This document shows positions 19,050 to 28,269 of a stretch of DNA of 48,191 bases, in pieces. The stretch spans positions 1 through 48,191 of the forward strand of contig JAITNF010000083.1 of NCBI GenBank assembly GCA_031290615.1. Reading direction: 5' to 3'. The DNA comes from Desulfovibrio sp. (lineage in GTDB: Bacteria > Desulfobacterota > Desulfovibrionia > Desulfovibrionales > Desulfovibrionaceae). Under the pieces are notes generated by a model. The model did not search any database, was not told where the DNA came from, and saw only the letters and a list, made by a program, of their open reading frames with translations. Both the position numbers and the translations under genes were made by a program. Position 1 is the first letter of the stretch. Every line of letters starts with the position of its first letter.

Positions 19050-21413
19050 ATGTTCCCGTTAATGTTTGCCGATATTGCCCTGTTAAGTCCCCCATACAAC
19101 GTCCTGACCTATGAAATCCCGTCCGAATTTCCTGTGGAATTCTGGCGCCCTGGTCTGCGCGTCGTTGCGCCTCTCGGCAACGGGGCTCAACGGGCCGCCG
19201 TTCTTCTGGCCTTGAAAGACAAATCCGACCTGCCGGAGGACACTGTATGCAAGCCCGTTTGCTGGGTGCTGGAAACAATACCCCTTTTACCGCGCGATTT
19301 GCTCCTAATGCTCCAAGATATGGCCATGCGCCAGGGCATTACGGCTGGGCACATTTTGGGGCATGTGCTTCCCAAGGGCATGCGTTCAACAAAAATTCGT
19401 CTGCGACGACTCTACGACGGAAAGGCAGAATCCTTTTCCCTGCGCCGGATTCAGCAGTTGTCATCCGTAGAGCGCGCCCAACTGGCACTGGAGATGTACG
19501 CGGGCAAAGCCCGTATTCTCGCGGCCGGTGCGGACGCAGCGAGTGAAGAATTCTGCATTCTACGTTCGGACCCTCCCTGGCCGGTACGCCCCAACGCGGC
19601 ACGGCAGATAGAAGTACTGGAATTTCTGCACGAGCGCGGCTCAACAACACGCCGCCATCTGCTGCGGCAGCTCGGTGCGCCGGCCGCGCAGCCGTTGCAT
19701 GCACTCGTTGCGGCCGGGCACGTCGCCCTTGCGCGGGAAGAAGCGGAGGATGAGGTAATCGGCGATCTCCTGCCGCCACCTCCTTCATCTTTTGAACTCA
19801 ATACGGAACAAAGCCTTGCTGTCACTGATTTGTGCGCGGCGCTGGGCAGCGACGAGCCGCTTTCCCGGCTGCTTTTCGGGGTAACGGGTAGCGGCAAGAC
19901 AGTCGTCTATCTGGAACTGGCCAAAGCATGCTTGGAGCAGGGCAAAAGCATGCTCCTGCTTGCCCCTGAAGTGGCCCTTGCCCACAAATTGCGACGCGAT
20001 GCGGCCCGTGCTCTGCCGGACGCCCCGATTTTTTTGTACCATGGTTATCAGTCCGCCGCACGTCGGGAAGATTCCTTCAGGGCGTTGGCCGCACGGGAGG
20101 ATGCCTGTCTCGTGGTGGGCACGCGCTCGGCCCTGTTTTTGCCCATACCGCGTCTGGGATGTATTGTGCTGGATGAGGAGCACGACGCTTCCTACAAGCA
20201 AGACGAACAACTGTCCTACCAAGCCAAGGAACTGGCATGGTTCAGGATGCGACAAAATCGAGGTCTGCTGCTGCTTGGCTCCGCCACGCCCGACTTGAAA
20301 ACATGGCATGCGGCGCAAAACGGAGTTCTGCCCGTGTTGCGCCTGCCCCACCGCGTATCAGGCCGCCCTTTGCCGCCGGTGGAGATGGTGGATTTGCGTG
20401 GCAGCAATTTTTTTGCCGAAGCGGGCGGCATGCTGGCCCAAGAGAGTGAGGAAGCACTGCGTCAGACCATGGCAAAAGGGGAACAGGCCATCGTTCTCCT
20501 CAACCGGCGAGGCTACGCGCCCCTTGTCTACTGCCTTGATTGCGGCAAAACACAACGCTGCCCGCAGTGCGAAATCGGCCTGACCTACCACAAGGGGCGC
20601 GAAAAACTTGTATGCCACTATTGCGGCTGGTCCAAACCATTTCCCTCTCCCTGCCTGTACTGCAAGGGAATGAATTTTCTTCCCCTGGGCGAGGGTACCG
20701 AGCGTCTTGCCGAGCGGCTCGTCACCATTGCCGGCGGTCCAGTTTTACGGCTGGATAGGGACAGCACCCGCCGCCCCGGACGAATGGAAGAAATTCTGGC
20801 GGCTTTTGCCCGACAGGAGGGCGCCATATTGGTGGGAACTCAAATGGTTTCCAAGGGCCACCATTTTCCGCGGGTTACACTTGTGGTGGCCGCAGACGGC
20901 GATTTAGGCCTCAATCTACCGGATTATCGGGCCGCCGAGCGCACGTTTCAACTGCTGTTGCAGTCCGCCGGCCGAGCTGGCAGGGGAGAAAAAGCCGGTC
21001 GCGTACTTATCCAGACGCGGGATGTGGGGCATTATTGCTGGCAATATGTGCGTAGCGGCGATTATGAAGGCTTTTACGCCGGGGAACTGGAACGCCGCCG
21101 TCTGCGCAACTATCCCCCTTTTGTACGTCTAGCCCTCTTGCGTATTTCTTTTGCCGTTGGCAACAGCAACGGGCCGGCGGCCCTTGCTGAAGTCGCCGCT
21201 TCGGTGCGTGAGCGTGGCAGGGATCTAGGCGTTCGCGTACTGGGACCGGCCCCCGCGCCTTTGGCTATGCTGCGGGGGCGACGGCGCTTTCATTGTCTAC
21301 TTAAGGGACAAAATTGGCCTGATTTGCGACAACTGTATTTTTGGGCCACGATGCACGGCAAAAGCGACGTATTGCGGATTTTTCTTGACATTGATCCTGT
21401 CAACATGCTTTGA
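19050..21413 (+). CDS. priA: Primosomal protein N' (replication restart helicase PriA)
   Basis: Recognises stalled forks and reloads the replicative helicase. The N-terminal fork-binding domain begins FADIALLSPPYNVLTYEIP. The helicase core has Walker A GVTGSGKT (about residue 276), Walker B DEEH (about residue 373) and LLGSATP. A zinc-binding insert holds paired cysteines (CLDCGK, CPQC, CHYCG, CLYC). Then comes GTQMVSKGHHFPRVTLVV, and QSAGRAGRGEKAG at motif VI. About 787 residues, normal for the family. The TTG at 19026 used in the track is less likely than ATG 19050, which follows GGCAGAG; ATG 19062 is also possible. It appears intact. Confidence 0.95.
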   Translation: MFPLMFADIALLSPPYNVLTYEIPSEFPVEFWRPGLRVVAPLGNGAQRAAVLLALKDKSDLPEDTVCKPVCWVLETIPLLPRDLLLMLQDMAMRQGITAGHILGHVLPKGMRSTKIRLRRLYDGKAESFSLRRIQQLSSVERAQLALEMYAGKARILAAGADAASEEFCILRSDPPWPVRPNAARQIEVLEFLHERGSTTRRHLLRQLGAPAAQPLHALVAAGHVALAREEAEDEVIGDLLPPPPSSFELNTEQSLAVTDLCAALGSDEPLSRLLFGVTGSGKTVVYLELAKACLEQGKSMLLLAPEVALAHKLRRDAARALPDAPIFLYHGYQSAARREDSFRALAAREDACLVVGTRSALFLPIPRLGCIVLDEEHDASYKQDEQLSYQAKELAWFRMRQNRGLLLLGSATPDLKTWHAAQNGVLPVLRLPHRVSGRPLPPVEMVDLRGSNFFAEAGGMLAQESEEALRQTMAKGEQAIVLLNRRGYAPLVYCLDCGKTQRCPQCEIGLTYHKGREKLVCHYCGWSKPFPSPCLYCKGMNFLPLGEGTERLAERLVTIAGGPVLRLDRDSTRRPGRMEEILAAFARQEGAILVGTQMVSKGHHFPRVTLVVAADGDLGLNLPDYRAAERTFQLLLQSAGRAGRGEKAGRVLIQTRDVGHYCWQYVRSGDYEGFYAGELERRRLRNYPPFVRLALLRISFAVGNSNGPAALAEVAASVRERGRDLGVRVLGPAPAPLAMLRGRRRFHCLLKGQNWPDLRQLYFWATMHGKSDVLRIFLDIDPVNML

Positions 21414-21437
21414 ACATCTGATATAAAATATGTTGCG

Positions 21438-21482
21438 GAGCCTGCGACAGCGGGATCTCCGGAAAATTCGGAAAAATTTTTT
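21438..21482 (+). terminator. Possible terminator of priA
   Basis: CGGAG and CTCCG flank an inner CTG/CAG pair, followed by TCCG-CGGA and then AAAAATTTTTTT. Placed 25 bases after the priA stop, between convergent genes, it fits an intrinsic terminator, but the stems are short. Confidence 0.35.
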
Positions 21483-21555
21483 TCAACAATCTGACAAGGA
21501 CGAGCGGAGGTTCCATGCAGATTCCCCCTGAAACTGGGCGTAAACCACCCTAGAA

Positions 21556-22560
21556 TTACGCAACGATTCTTTTGAACTCGCAGGTCATTTCCGCCATCAA
21601 AAAATCCAGGCTTTGATCCACTTCGCGCTGGCCGCTCTTGACTTGCCGTTCGGCATCCATGACAAGGACCATGCACCTAGACAGAGTCGCGAAATCAATC
21701 CGTTTTGCCAAACAGTTTTTCGCTTCGGCGTCCGAAGCAAAGAGCAGAACCTGTTCCCCGACTTTCAAACGCCAGAGTATGCGCATGTCCCGCGCAAGCA
21801 GGGCGAGCAGAGGGAAGAACAGGATGTCGCGTTCCTGGCTTCGCGCCGCCTCTCTGAGCACGGCGGCAAGATTGCCGCTTTCAATGTACCTGAGCAGGGC
21901 AAAAATATCGCATTCCGCGCTGGAGGCGCATAGAGCAATCATATCGGCGCTTATTGCACCCTGCTCGCCGCCGGTCTTTTTGCTTCGGGCCAGGGTCAAC
22001 AGGACGAATTTTTGCATCTCATTTTCAATGACGAGAGCGTCCGGCGGCAGACAGGCGCAAAATTGTTCGAGGGCATCCGGCTGAAAGCGGAGATTCAGTT
22101 TCCCGGCGCGCAACTGGACGTAGCGTTTGACGCCGCGCTCGTTAATGCCATCCTGGCGCCATACCCAGCCCTGTTTGTCGGCAAAGGCAAAACACGACAA
22201 TTTGGCGATATATGCGGGAATTTTGGGGTTACCCTTGTCAAAGGGAACTTCCAGACAGAAAAAGGGCAGACATTGCGACGACGGGCGCGCCAGAGCTTTT
22301 GAAAGCTGTTTCCAGACGGCGGCTGTCCATTGTTGAGCTTGTCGCACAATAACGACGCTGGGCTTACCGAACATTCCCTGCAGAAAAAGTTGATCCCAGA
22401 AGGCCTTGGCGGGTTCTTCATCCCCCCAGTGGACATGGCGCTCCCACGAGGTATCCTGGTGAAAAAATGCCGTTGTCTGTTCTTCCAGACGGCGTTTGAG
22501 CAAAAGGCTGTCCGGGCAGATGAGAAAATTGAAACCCGGGCGTCGGCCTGTTATGGGCAT
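21556..22560 (-). CDS. holA: DNA polymerase III delta subunit
   Basis: Part of the clamp loader that places the sliding clamp on DNA. At 334 residues it has the family arrangement: an N-terminal fold starting FLICPDSLLLKRRLEEQTTAFF, a segment KPSVVIVRQAQQW after the gap where delta lacks an active P-loop, and the C-terminal collar helices (FFPLLALLARDMRILWRLK). Sequence conservation in HolA is low, so the call rests on layout and context as well. It overlaps the end of leuS by 10 bases, a common leuS-holA arrangement, and closes the rib-nusB-leuS run. Confidence 0.85.
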   Translation of the reverse strand: MPITGRRPGFNFLICPDSLLLKRRLEEQTTAFFHQDTSWERHVHWGDEEPAKAFWDQLFLQGMFGKPSVVIVRQAQQWTAAVWKQLSKALARPSSQCLPFFCLEVPFDKGNPKIPAYIAKLSCFAFADKQGWVWRQDGINERGVKRYVQLRAGKLNLRFQPDALEQFCACLPPDALVIENEMQKFVLLTLARSKKTGGEQGAISADMIALCASSAECDIFALLRYIESGNLAAVLREAARSQERDILFFPLLALLARDMRILWRLKVGEQVLLFASDAEAKNCLAKRIDFATLSRCMVLVMDAERQVKSGQREVDQSLDFLMAEMTCEFKRIVA

Positions 22561-25073
22561 ACTCTACCAGCGACAATATTGACCAGTTTTCCCGGCACCA
22601 CAACCACCCCGCGTACCGTCAGTCCAGCCGTATGGCGCCGCACAGCCTGGTTGGCCAGGGCAGCCTCCTCCAAGGCGACTTTGTCCACGCCGGCGTCAAC
22701 CTCCAGCGTGCCGCGCAGCCTGCCGTTGACCTGTAATGCCACGGTCAGCATGTCCCGCGCTGTGGCCGCCGCGTCCCAAGTCGGCCAAGGGGCATTCACA
22801 AGTTGCCTCTTGTGCCCGCAGACTTCCCACAATTCTTCACAGATATGCGGCGCCACCGGGGAAAGCAGGGTCAGCACCGTGGCTACCGCCGAGGAAAATA
22901 TGCGCCGTTCTTTCGCGCTGTACCCCAGTTTTTCACGGGCGAGATACATAGCGTTCACAAGTTCCATGATGGCCGCAATGGCCGTGTTGAACTGAAACCG
23001 ACCCATGTCCTCCCCGACTTTTTTAACCGTGAGGTGCTCCTTGCGGCGCAGATCTCGGGCAAGATCGTTTACGGCGTCGGAAGCAAACGCCCCACAAGCG
23101 TCGAGAGGTATAATCCGGGCTTTTTCTTCAACAAGGAGACGCCATACACGGCGCAGAAAACGGGAAGAACCTTCAATGCCGGAATCGTCCCAGTCGAAAT
23201 CCCGCTCCGGCGAGGCGGCAAAAAGACAGAACAAGCGCACGGTGTCTGCACCGAATTTATCCATCATTTTCGTAGGGTCAACAACATTGCCCTTGGATTT
23301 AGACATCTTGCCTCCGTCTTTCAGCACCATGCCCTGGGTGAGCAGATGGGCGAAGGGTTCGGAGAGTTCCGGCGGAAAAAAACCGAGGTCACGCAAAATC
23401 TTGGTAAAAAAGCGGGCATAGAGCAGATGGAGAATGGCGTGTTCCACGCCTCCTATATACTGATCCACTGGCAGCCAGTAGCGGAGGGCCTGCGCGTCAA
23501 AAGGCGCATCGGTCTTGCGCGCGTCGGTATGACGCGCGAAATACCAAGATGACTCCACAAAGGTGTCCATAGTGTCGGTTTCCCGCCGGGCTTTGCCGCC
23601 GCAGGCAGGGCAGACGCAGTTCACAAAGGTATCCGTTTCCGGCAGGGGAGAGCGTCCGTCGTCCCGCGTTTTCACATCAAGGGGCAGGACTATGGGCAGG
23701 TTTTCTTCCTTTTCCGGAACTAGACCGCACTGTTCGCAGTACACCACGGGAATGGGCGCGCCCCAATAGCGCTGGCGGGAAATGTTCCAGTCGCGCAGGC
23801 GGAACTGTATAGTGGCCTTGCCATTGCCTTCTTTTTCCAGCTTTTCGGTCACGGCCTCTTTACTCGGCATGTTTTCCGCGCCGTCAAATGGACCGGAGTT
23901 GATCATGCGGCCTTCTCCAGTGAAGGCCGCTTCCATGGTTTCCGGGGCTAGGGATTCCCCCTCAGGGCAAATGACCACCCGTATGGGAAGACGGTATTTG
24001 CGGGCGAAGTCAAAGTCGCGCTGATCGTGCGCCGGAACGCCCATGACAGCGCCGGTGCCGTAATCGGCCAGAACAAAATTGCCGAGCCACAGTGGCACAC
24101 GTTCGCCGGTAAAGGGGTGTAGCGTGTAAGCTCCCGTGAAAACACCTTCTTTTTCCAGAGTTTCGGCCTGACGGTCAAGGCGGTCCATATTGCGAATGCG
24201 TGTTACAAAAGCGCGCACATCACCGGCTTTTTCATAGTCCTTGATGAGCGGCTCCACCAAGGCGTGTTCTGGGGCAATAGTCATGAAGGTCACACCGAAA
24301 AGGGTATCCGGCCGCGTGGTGAAGACTTCAATACCGGTCACGCCGGCCACCGGACTTTCTAGGGGAAATGTCACCAACGCGCCTGTGGATCTGCCTATCC
24401 AGTTGCGTTGCATTGTGATGATCCGATCTGGCCAGCCGCCCTCCAACAGAGCAAGATCATTGAGCAGTTCGTCGCCGTAGGCCGTTATTTTCAGAAACCA
24501 CTGAGTCAGGTCTTTCTGTTCCACGCGGCTCTCGCAACGCCAGCACAAGCCGTCTATCACCTGTTCATTGGCGAGAACCGTGTGGCAGGATGGGCACCAG
24601 TTCTGCGAGGCCTTTTTGCGATACACTAAACCTTTTTCCTGAAGGCGCAGAAAAAAAAACTGCTCAAAGCGGTAATATTCAGGACGGCAGGTGGCTATTT
24701 CACGAGACCAGTCATAGGAATAGCCAAGACGCTGTAACTGTGAACGCATATTGGCAATATTGGCGTATGTCCAGGCGGCGGGATGGGTACGGTGTTTGAT
24801 GGCCGCGTTTTCCGCCGGCAGACCGAAGGCGTCCCAGCCCATGGGGTGTAGCACATTGAAGCCCTGCATGCGTTTGACGCGGGCCACCACATCGCCGATG
24901 GAATAATTACGCACATGTCCTATGTGGATATTGCCGGAAGGATAGGGAAACATTTCCAGCACATAGTATTTGGGACGTGCGTCGTTGTTGCTGACGGTGA
25001 AAGTGTTTTGCGCCAGCCAGCGGGCTTGCCATTTTTCTTCAACACTCTGCGGGTGGTAGCGTTCCTGACTCAT
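22551..25073 (-). CDS. leuS: Leucyl-tRNA synthetase
   Basis: Charges tRNA-Leu. It contains YPSGNIHIGHVRNYSIGD with the class I HIGH signature, the editing domain (TTRPDTLFGVTFMTIAPEH) and MSKSKGNVVDP (the KMSKS loop). The C-terminal anticodon-binding and leucine-specific parts are present (VNGRLRGTLEVD). Length is about 840 residues. Two starts are possible: 25094 (MDKRYTRMSQ) and 25073 (MSQERYHPQSVEEKW). I prefer the second, which matches the family start, although GAGG sits very close to it. It begins near the nusB end and is co-directional with it. Confidence 0.96.
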   Translation of the reverse strand: MSQERYHPQSVEEKWQARWLAQNTFTVSNNDARPKYYVLEMFPYPSGNIHIGHVRNYSIGDVVARVKRMQGFNVLHPMGWDAFGLPAENAAIKHRTHPAAWTYANIANMRSQLQRLGYSYDWSREIATCRPEYYRFEQFFFLRLQEKGLVYRKKASQNWCPSCHTVLANEQVIDGLCWRCESRVEQKDLTQWFLKITAYGDELLNDLALLEGGWPDRIITMQRNWIGRSTGALVTFPLESPVAGVTGIEVFTTRPDTLFGVTFMTIAPEHALVEPLIKDYEKAGDVRAFVTRIRNMDRLDRQAETLEKEGVFTGAYTLHPFTGERVPLWLGNFVLADYGTGAVMGVPAHDQRDFDFARKYRLPIRVVICPEGESLAPETMEAAFTGEGRMINSGPFDGAENMPSKEAVTEKLEKEGNGKATIQFRLRDWNISRQRYWGAPIPVVYCEQCGLVPEKEENLPIVLPLDVKTRDDGRSPLPETDTFVNCVCPACGGKARRETDTMDTFVESSWYFARHTDARKTDAPFDAQALRYWLPVDQYIGGVEHAILHLLYARFFTKILRDLGFFPPELSEPFAHLLTQGMVLKDGGKMSKSKGNVVDPTKMMDKFGADTVRLFCLFAASPERDFDWDDSGIEGSSRFLRRVWRLLVEEKARIIPLDACGAFASDAVNDLARDLRRKEHLTVKKVGEDMGRFQFNTAIAAIMELVNAMYLAREKLGYSAKERRIFSSAVATVLTLLSPVAPHICEELWEVCGHKRQLVNAPWPTWDAAATARDMLTVALQVNGRLRGTLEVDAGVDKVALEEAALANQAVRRHTAGLTVRGVVVVPGKLVNIVAGRVCP

Positions 25074-25102
25074 CCTCGTATACCGTTTGTCCATAAGATG
25101 GT

Positions 25103-25573
25103 TTAGGTGACGACTGTTGTGGCGTCGCTCTCAAGCTCTCCGTTTTCCGTGGTTCTAGCGGCGGCGTCCAGTATGCCGTTGATAAAACTTATGGCCTCCT
25201 CGCCGCTGAAAGCCCGACCCAGTTCCAATGCTTCGTTGATGACGGCCCGAGGCGGCACGTCCCGACAAAAAAGCAGTTCAAAAACGGCCAGACGCAGGAT
25301 AGTCAGTTCAATGCGGCCAAGGCGGTCCAGGCGCCAGTTGATGGCGTAACGGGTAATGACCTCGTCAAGTTGCGCGCTGTTGCTCCACACTCCTTCAACG
25401 AGCGTAAAGGCGTAGCCTGAGAGGGCGGCTTTCTCGTCCTGTCCGTCACTATGCGGTGAACACAGGAAAGCGTGGCGCAATTCCTCCCGGTTGTTGACCG
25501 AGGTGTAGGAAAGCGAGTAGAGAGTCTGAATGGCCAGGGACCGTTCGGAGCGGCGTTTTTTTCCTTTGACCAT
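25103..25573 (-). CDS. nusB: Transcription antitermination factor NusB
   Basis: Binds boxA RNA with NusE to support rRNA antitermination. The helical protein reads VKGKKRRSERSLAIQTLYSL at its start and has RIELTILRLAVFELLF, then VPPRAVINEALELGRAF and FINGILDAA, the conserved NusB C-terminal half. The ATG at 25573 gives a normal length of 156 residues; the track start at 25678 adds residues that only mirror ribH. It starts 4 bases past the ribH stop. A ribH-nusB pair is a common conserved arrangement. Confidence 0.94.
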   Translation of the reverse strand: MVKGKKRRSERSLAIQTLYSLSYTSVNNREELRHAFLCSPHSDGQDEKAALSGYAFTLVEGVWSNSAQLDEVITRYAINWRLDRLGRIELTILRLAVFELLFCRDVPPRAVINEALELGRAFSGEEAISFINGILDAAARTTENGELESDATTVVT

Positions 25574-25577
25574 AAAT

Positions 25578-26048
25578 TCAGATTTGCTCCAATACACGGA
25601 TAGTTTCCAGCATAGCCGCAGCTGCCTCCACGCCCTTGTTCCCCGCTTTGGAGCCGGCGCGCTCAATGGCCTGGTCAATGGTGTCGCAGGTCAGGAGGCC
25701 GAAGCCCAAAGGCACGTTGTGGGCAAGCATTGTGTGGGCAAGGCCCTTGACGGCTTCACCGCAGACATAGTCAAAATGCGGTGTAGAACCGCGTATCACC
25801 GCGCCAAGAGCCAAAATTCCGTTGTATTTTTTGCCGGTCGCGAGCTTCTGGCAAATCAGGGGCAACTCAAAAGCACCGGGCACGCGCACCAAGGTTATGT
25901 CGGCGCGGTCAAAGCCTTGGAGTTCCAGATAGTCCAACGCGCCGTCCACAAGACGGTTAACGATAAAATCGTTGAAACGGGCCGCGACGATGGCCACTTT
26001 CAGCCCTGTAGCATCCAGTTTGCCGGATATGGTTGTGATGTCTTTCAC
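25578..26048 (-). CDS. ribH: 6,7-dimethyl-8-ribityllumazine synthase
   Basis: Joins the ribitylamino-pyrimidine with a four-carbon sugar phosphate to make lumazine, the step before riboflavin. It has [21 protein letters not shown] near the start, [13 protein letters not shown], and [16 protein letters not shown] with the substrate-binding region including the catalytic His. I chose the GTG at 26048 because GGGAG lies 5 bases upstream and it gives [14 protein letters not shown], the family start; the track uses GTG 26060. About 156 residues. It sits in the operon after ribE. Confidence 0.96.
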   Translation of the reverse strand: MKDITTISGKLDATGLKVAIVAARFNDFIVNRLVDGALDYLELQGFDRADITLVRVPGAFELPLICQKLATGKKYNGILALGAVIRGSTPHFDYVCGEAVKGLAHTMLAHNVPLGFGLLTCDTIDQAIERAGSKAGNKGVEAAAAMLETIRVLEQI

Positions 26049-26143
26049 GATGACTCCCACATTTTATGCCTGAAATTTATGATAGATATACGCGTTGTGC
26101 CGGAGATGTCAAATTGCGATCCTGAACGCCTGAAGTATTCTTC

Positions 26144-26797
26144 TCATAAAAACCCGTTTTCCAGCAGAAATTTTCGACTCATGCCGCCATTGCCGCCGCG
26201 CGGCGGTTCCTGTTGGGCGATCAGGCGGCGCACATATTTGCCGATCATGTCAGTTTCCATGTGGACGCAACTGCCAGCACGCCACCAGCGCATGCACGTG
26301 CGTTTTCTGGTGTCGGGAATAACGTTGATGGTAAGGAAATCACGGCCGCAGTCGTCGACTGTCAGGCTGATGCCGTCCAGCGCCACCGACCCCCTGGGGA
26401 TAATTTCCGGCCCGTATTCTTCGGGAAAAGACAGGCTGCAGACAAAGGACTGTCCGGCGTGGCGCAACTCCTGCACATGCGCAAGGCAATCCACATGTCC
26501 ACTGACCAGATGCCCGCCCAGGCGATCCCCCACAGCGAGCGAGCGTTCCAGATTGACCTGCCTGCCAGAGGAAAATTCGCCGACGACCGTGTGTCGCAGG
26601 GTTTCCCGCGAGGCGTAAACGGTAAAGTCGTCTTTGCCGTGCGTCTCCACCGAAAGGCAGACGCCATTGACTGCTATGGATTCGCCGTCGACAATGTTTT
26701 CCAGGTTGAAAAGGGAGCGTAGGGTGAGGCGGCATTCCCCATTTTTCTTGTCAAGAAAAACAATTTCACCAAGACCTTGAATAATTCCTGTAAACAT
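26144..26797 (-). CDS. ribE: Riboflavin synthase (alpha chain)
   Basis: Dismutates two lumazines to riboflavin. There are two repeated lumazine-binding domains: MFTGIIQGLGEIVFLDKK with AVNGVCLSVETH, and HLVSGHVDCLAHVQEL with ALDGISLTVDDC. The C-terminus reaches METDMIGKYVRRLI. The segment just before that (DTRKRTCMRWWRAGSCVH) is less typical but in frame. At 217 residues it is complete. It lies 18 bases after the end of ribD, and an 95-base gap separates it from ribH. Confidence 0.95.
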   Translation of the reverse strand: MFTGIIQGLGEIVFLDKKNGECRLTLRSLFNLENIVDGESIAVNGVCLSVETHGKDDFTVYASRETLRHTVVGEFSSGRQVNLERSLAVGDRLGGHLVSGHVDCLAHVQELRHAGQSFVCSLSFPEEYGPEIIPRGSVALDGISLTVDDCGRDFLTINVIPDTRKRTCMRWWRAGSCVHMETDMIGKYVRRLIAQQEPPRGGNGGMSRKFLLENGFL

Positions 26798-26815
26798 GGG
26801 TATATCTCAGGTGAT

Positions 26816-27976
26816 TCAGGTTTTGTTCACGCATGTCCTGCCGGCTGGCCTGAACACAAGATGCGCGTCCCCGCCGTAAAGCCTTGTTTCGCAGAGCCGC
26901 AGGGAGAGAGCTTCCGCCACGCTCACGGACGCGCGACCGGTGAAAAGCGGCACGGCATCACTGTCGCCCAGAATTTTTGGAGCCAGATGCAGCCGGAATT
27001 CATCCACAAGACCTGCTTCAAGAAGCGAGAGTGCGAGCCTTCCTCCGCCTTCGCACAGCACATAAGGACAGACTGTTTCGCGCCGCATTTCCGACATCAC
27101 GGCGGCAAGATCCGCGCCGGCTTGCCGGGAGTGCCCGTAGCTCAGCACACGTACGCCCCCGGACCGGAGTTTGTCAGCCTGACTTGAGGCTGCGGCGGCT
27201 GGAGAGGTAAAAAAAAGCGTCTGTTCGGGACGTTCCGTGAGCAGATAAAAATTTTCGCAGACATCGGGCAGACGGGAGGTAATAATACAAGCCAGGGGTT
27301 GTGGCCCGTCGGAAAATTTACCCCGCGCCGTGAGATGGGGGTTGTCAGCACGAAAGGTACCGCCGCCCACTAGCACAGCGCCGCCGCAACGTCCCACTCC
27401 CGCGCGCCATTGATGCGTCAGGATCCGAGAGCTTTCGGAACTGATCCATCGTGAAAGGCCACCGCGCGCGGCAATGCGACCGTCCAAGGTTGCGGCCATT
27501 TTTAGCAGAACATAGGGACGGTCCGTCGTCTGCCACACAACAAAATCCGCGATCAGGTCGCGGCATTCATCCTCCAGTACACCTTCAACAATTTCAATGC
27601 CCGCCGTGCGCAGGATTGCGGTACCGCCCGCCGCGACGGGGTTGGGATCCCGCGCGCCAATAACCACCCTAGTTATGCCGGCTTGCAGAATCGCCTTGGC
27701 GCAGGGGGGCGTTTTGCCATGATGGTTACAGGGCTCCAGCGTCACCACAAGGGTTGCCCCATCCGTGGGCACACCCCTGACAGCCGCGTCTTTCAAACAG
27801 GCCACCTCGGCATGGTCCTGCCCGGCGGCGCGGTGAAAACCCCGCGCCACACCGCAGCCGTCACGCACCAGGACGGCACCCACCGTGGGATTAGGGCATG
27901 TCGAATAACGCCCCTGTTCCGCCACTTTCAGAGCTTCACGCATAAAGGAAACGTATTCTTCTTGCTCAGGAGTCAC
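26816..27976 (-). CDS. ribD: Bifunctional diaminohydroxyphosphoribosylaminopyrimidine deaminase / 5-amino-6-(5-phosphoribosylamino)uracil reductase
   Basis: Carries out the second and third steps of riboflavin synthesis. The N-terminal deaminase has CPNPTVGAVLV, the zinc motif HAEV (about residue 55) and PCNHHGKTPPC. The C-terminal reductase has YVLLKMAATLDGRIA and WISSESSR, with a later CEGGGRLALSLLEAGLVDE. The protein has 386 residues. The start is a GTG with no strong ribosome binding site; a later ATG at codon 12 is less likely because the family has residues before it. It is the first gene of the run. I see no FMN riboswitch ahead of it. Confidence 0.95.
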   Translation of the reverse strand: MTPEQEEYVSFMREALKVAEQGRYSTCPNPTVGAVLVRDGCGVARGFHRAAGQDHAEVACLKDAAVRGVPTDGATLVVTLEPCNHHGKTPPCAKAILQAGITRVVIGARDPNPVAAGGTAILRTAGIEIVEGVLEDECRDLIADFVVWQTTDRPYVLLKMAATLDGRIAARGGLSRWISSESSRILTHQWRAGVGRCGGAVLVGGGTFRADNPHLTARGKFSDGPQPLACIITSRLPDVCENFYLLTERPEQTLFFTSPAAAASSQADKLRSGGVRVLSYGHSRQAGADLAAVMSEMRRETVCPYVLCEGGGRLALSLLEAGLVDEFRLHLAPKILGDSDAVPLFTGRASVSVAEALSLRLCETRLYGGDAHLVFRPAGRTCVNKT

Positions 27977-28089
27977 GGTTTTTCCATATCCGGATTTGAG
28001 GGGCTAGACCAGCACCCCGAGAGTCTGTAGACTCGCGGCATCATAGCGCCACAGGTGACCATGTTCACTGGAAACCAGGGAGGCGGGTC

Positions 28090-28188
28090 ATGGGAACAGT
28101 ATGCCGTATCGGACTGGACATTGCAAAAAAAATTTTGAGAGGTTATGTCAATAGGCAAACGTTACATAATAAATATTGTATAAATTAA
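28090..28188 (+). pseudogene. IS110-family transposase start (second relic)
   Basis: A 32-codon frame, MGTVCRIGLDIAKKILRGYV, matches the opening of a different IS110 subgroup (IGLDIAKxxFQxH). It stops at 28188 in AT-rich DNA and nothing recognisable follows. It is a fragment only. It differs from the relic at 2341, so two separate insertions are implied. It marks the left edge of the AT-rich defence-gene graveyard. Confidence 0.5.
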
Positions 28189-28269
28189 AATATGTTATTG
28201 TTATTTTATAAATCGCCCAATTCAATCAAAAAATGGTGATATTCCCTTTGGGATCAAATAGAGATACGG

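Noticed and set aside
19339-20351. Several long minus-strand ORFs opposite priA
   Set aside because: They are shadows of priA in a GC-rich gene; no family pattern and no ribosome binding sites.
27977-28089. FMN riboswitch ahead of ribD
   Set aside because: None of the conserved RFN-element blocks could be recognised on the minus strand.
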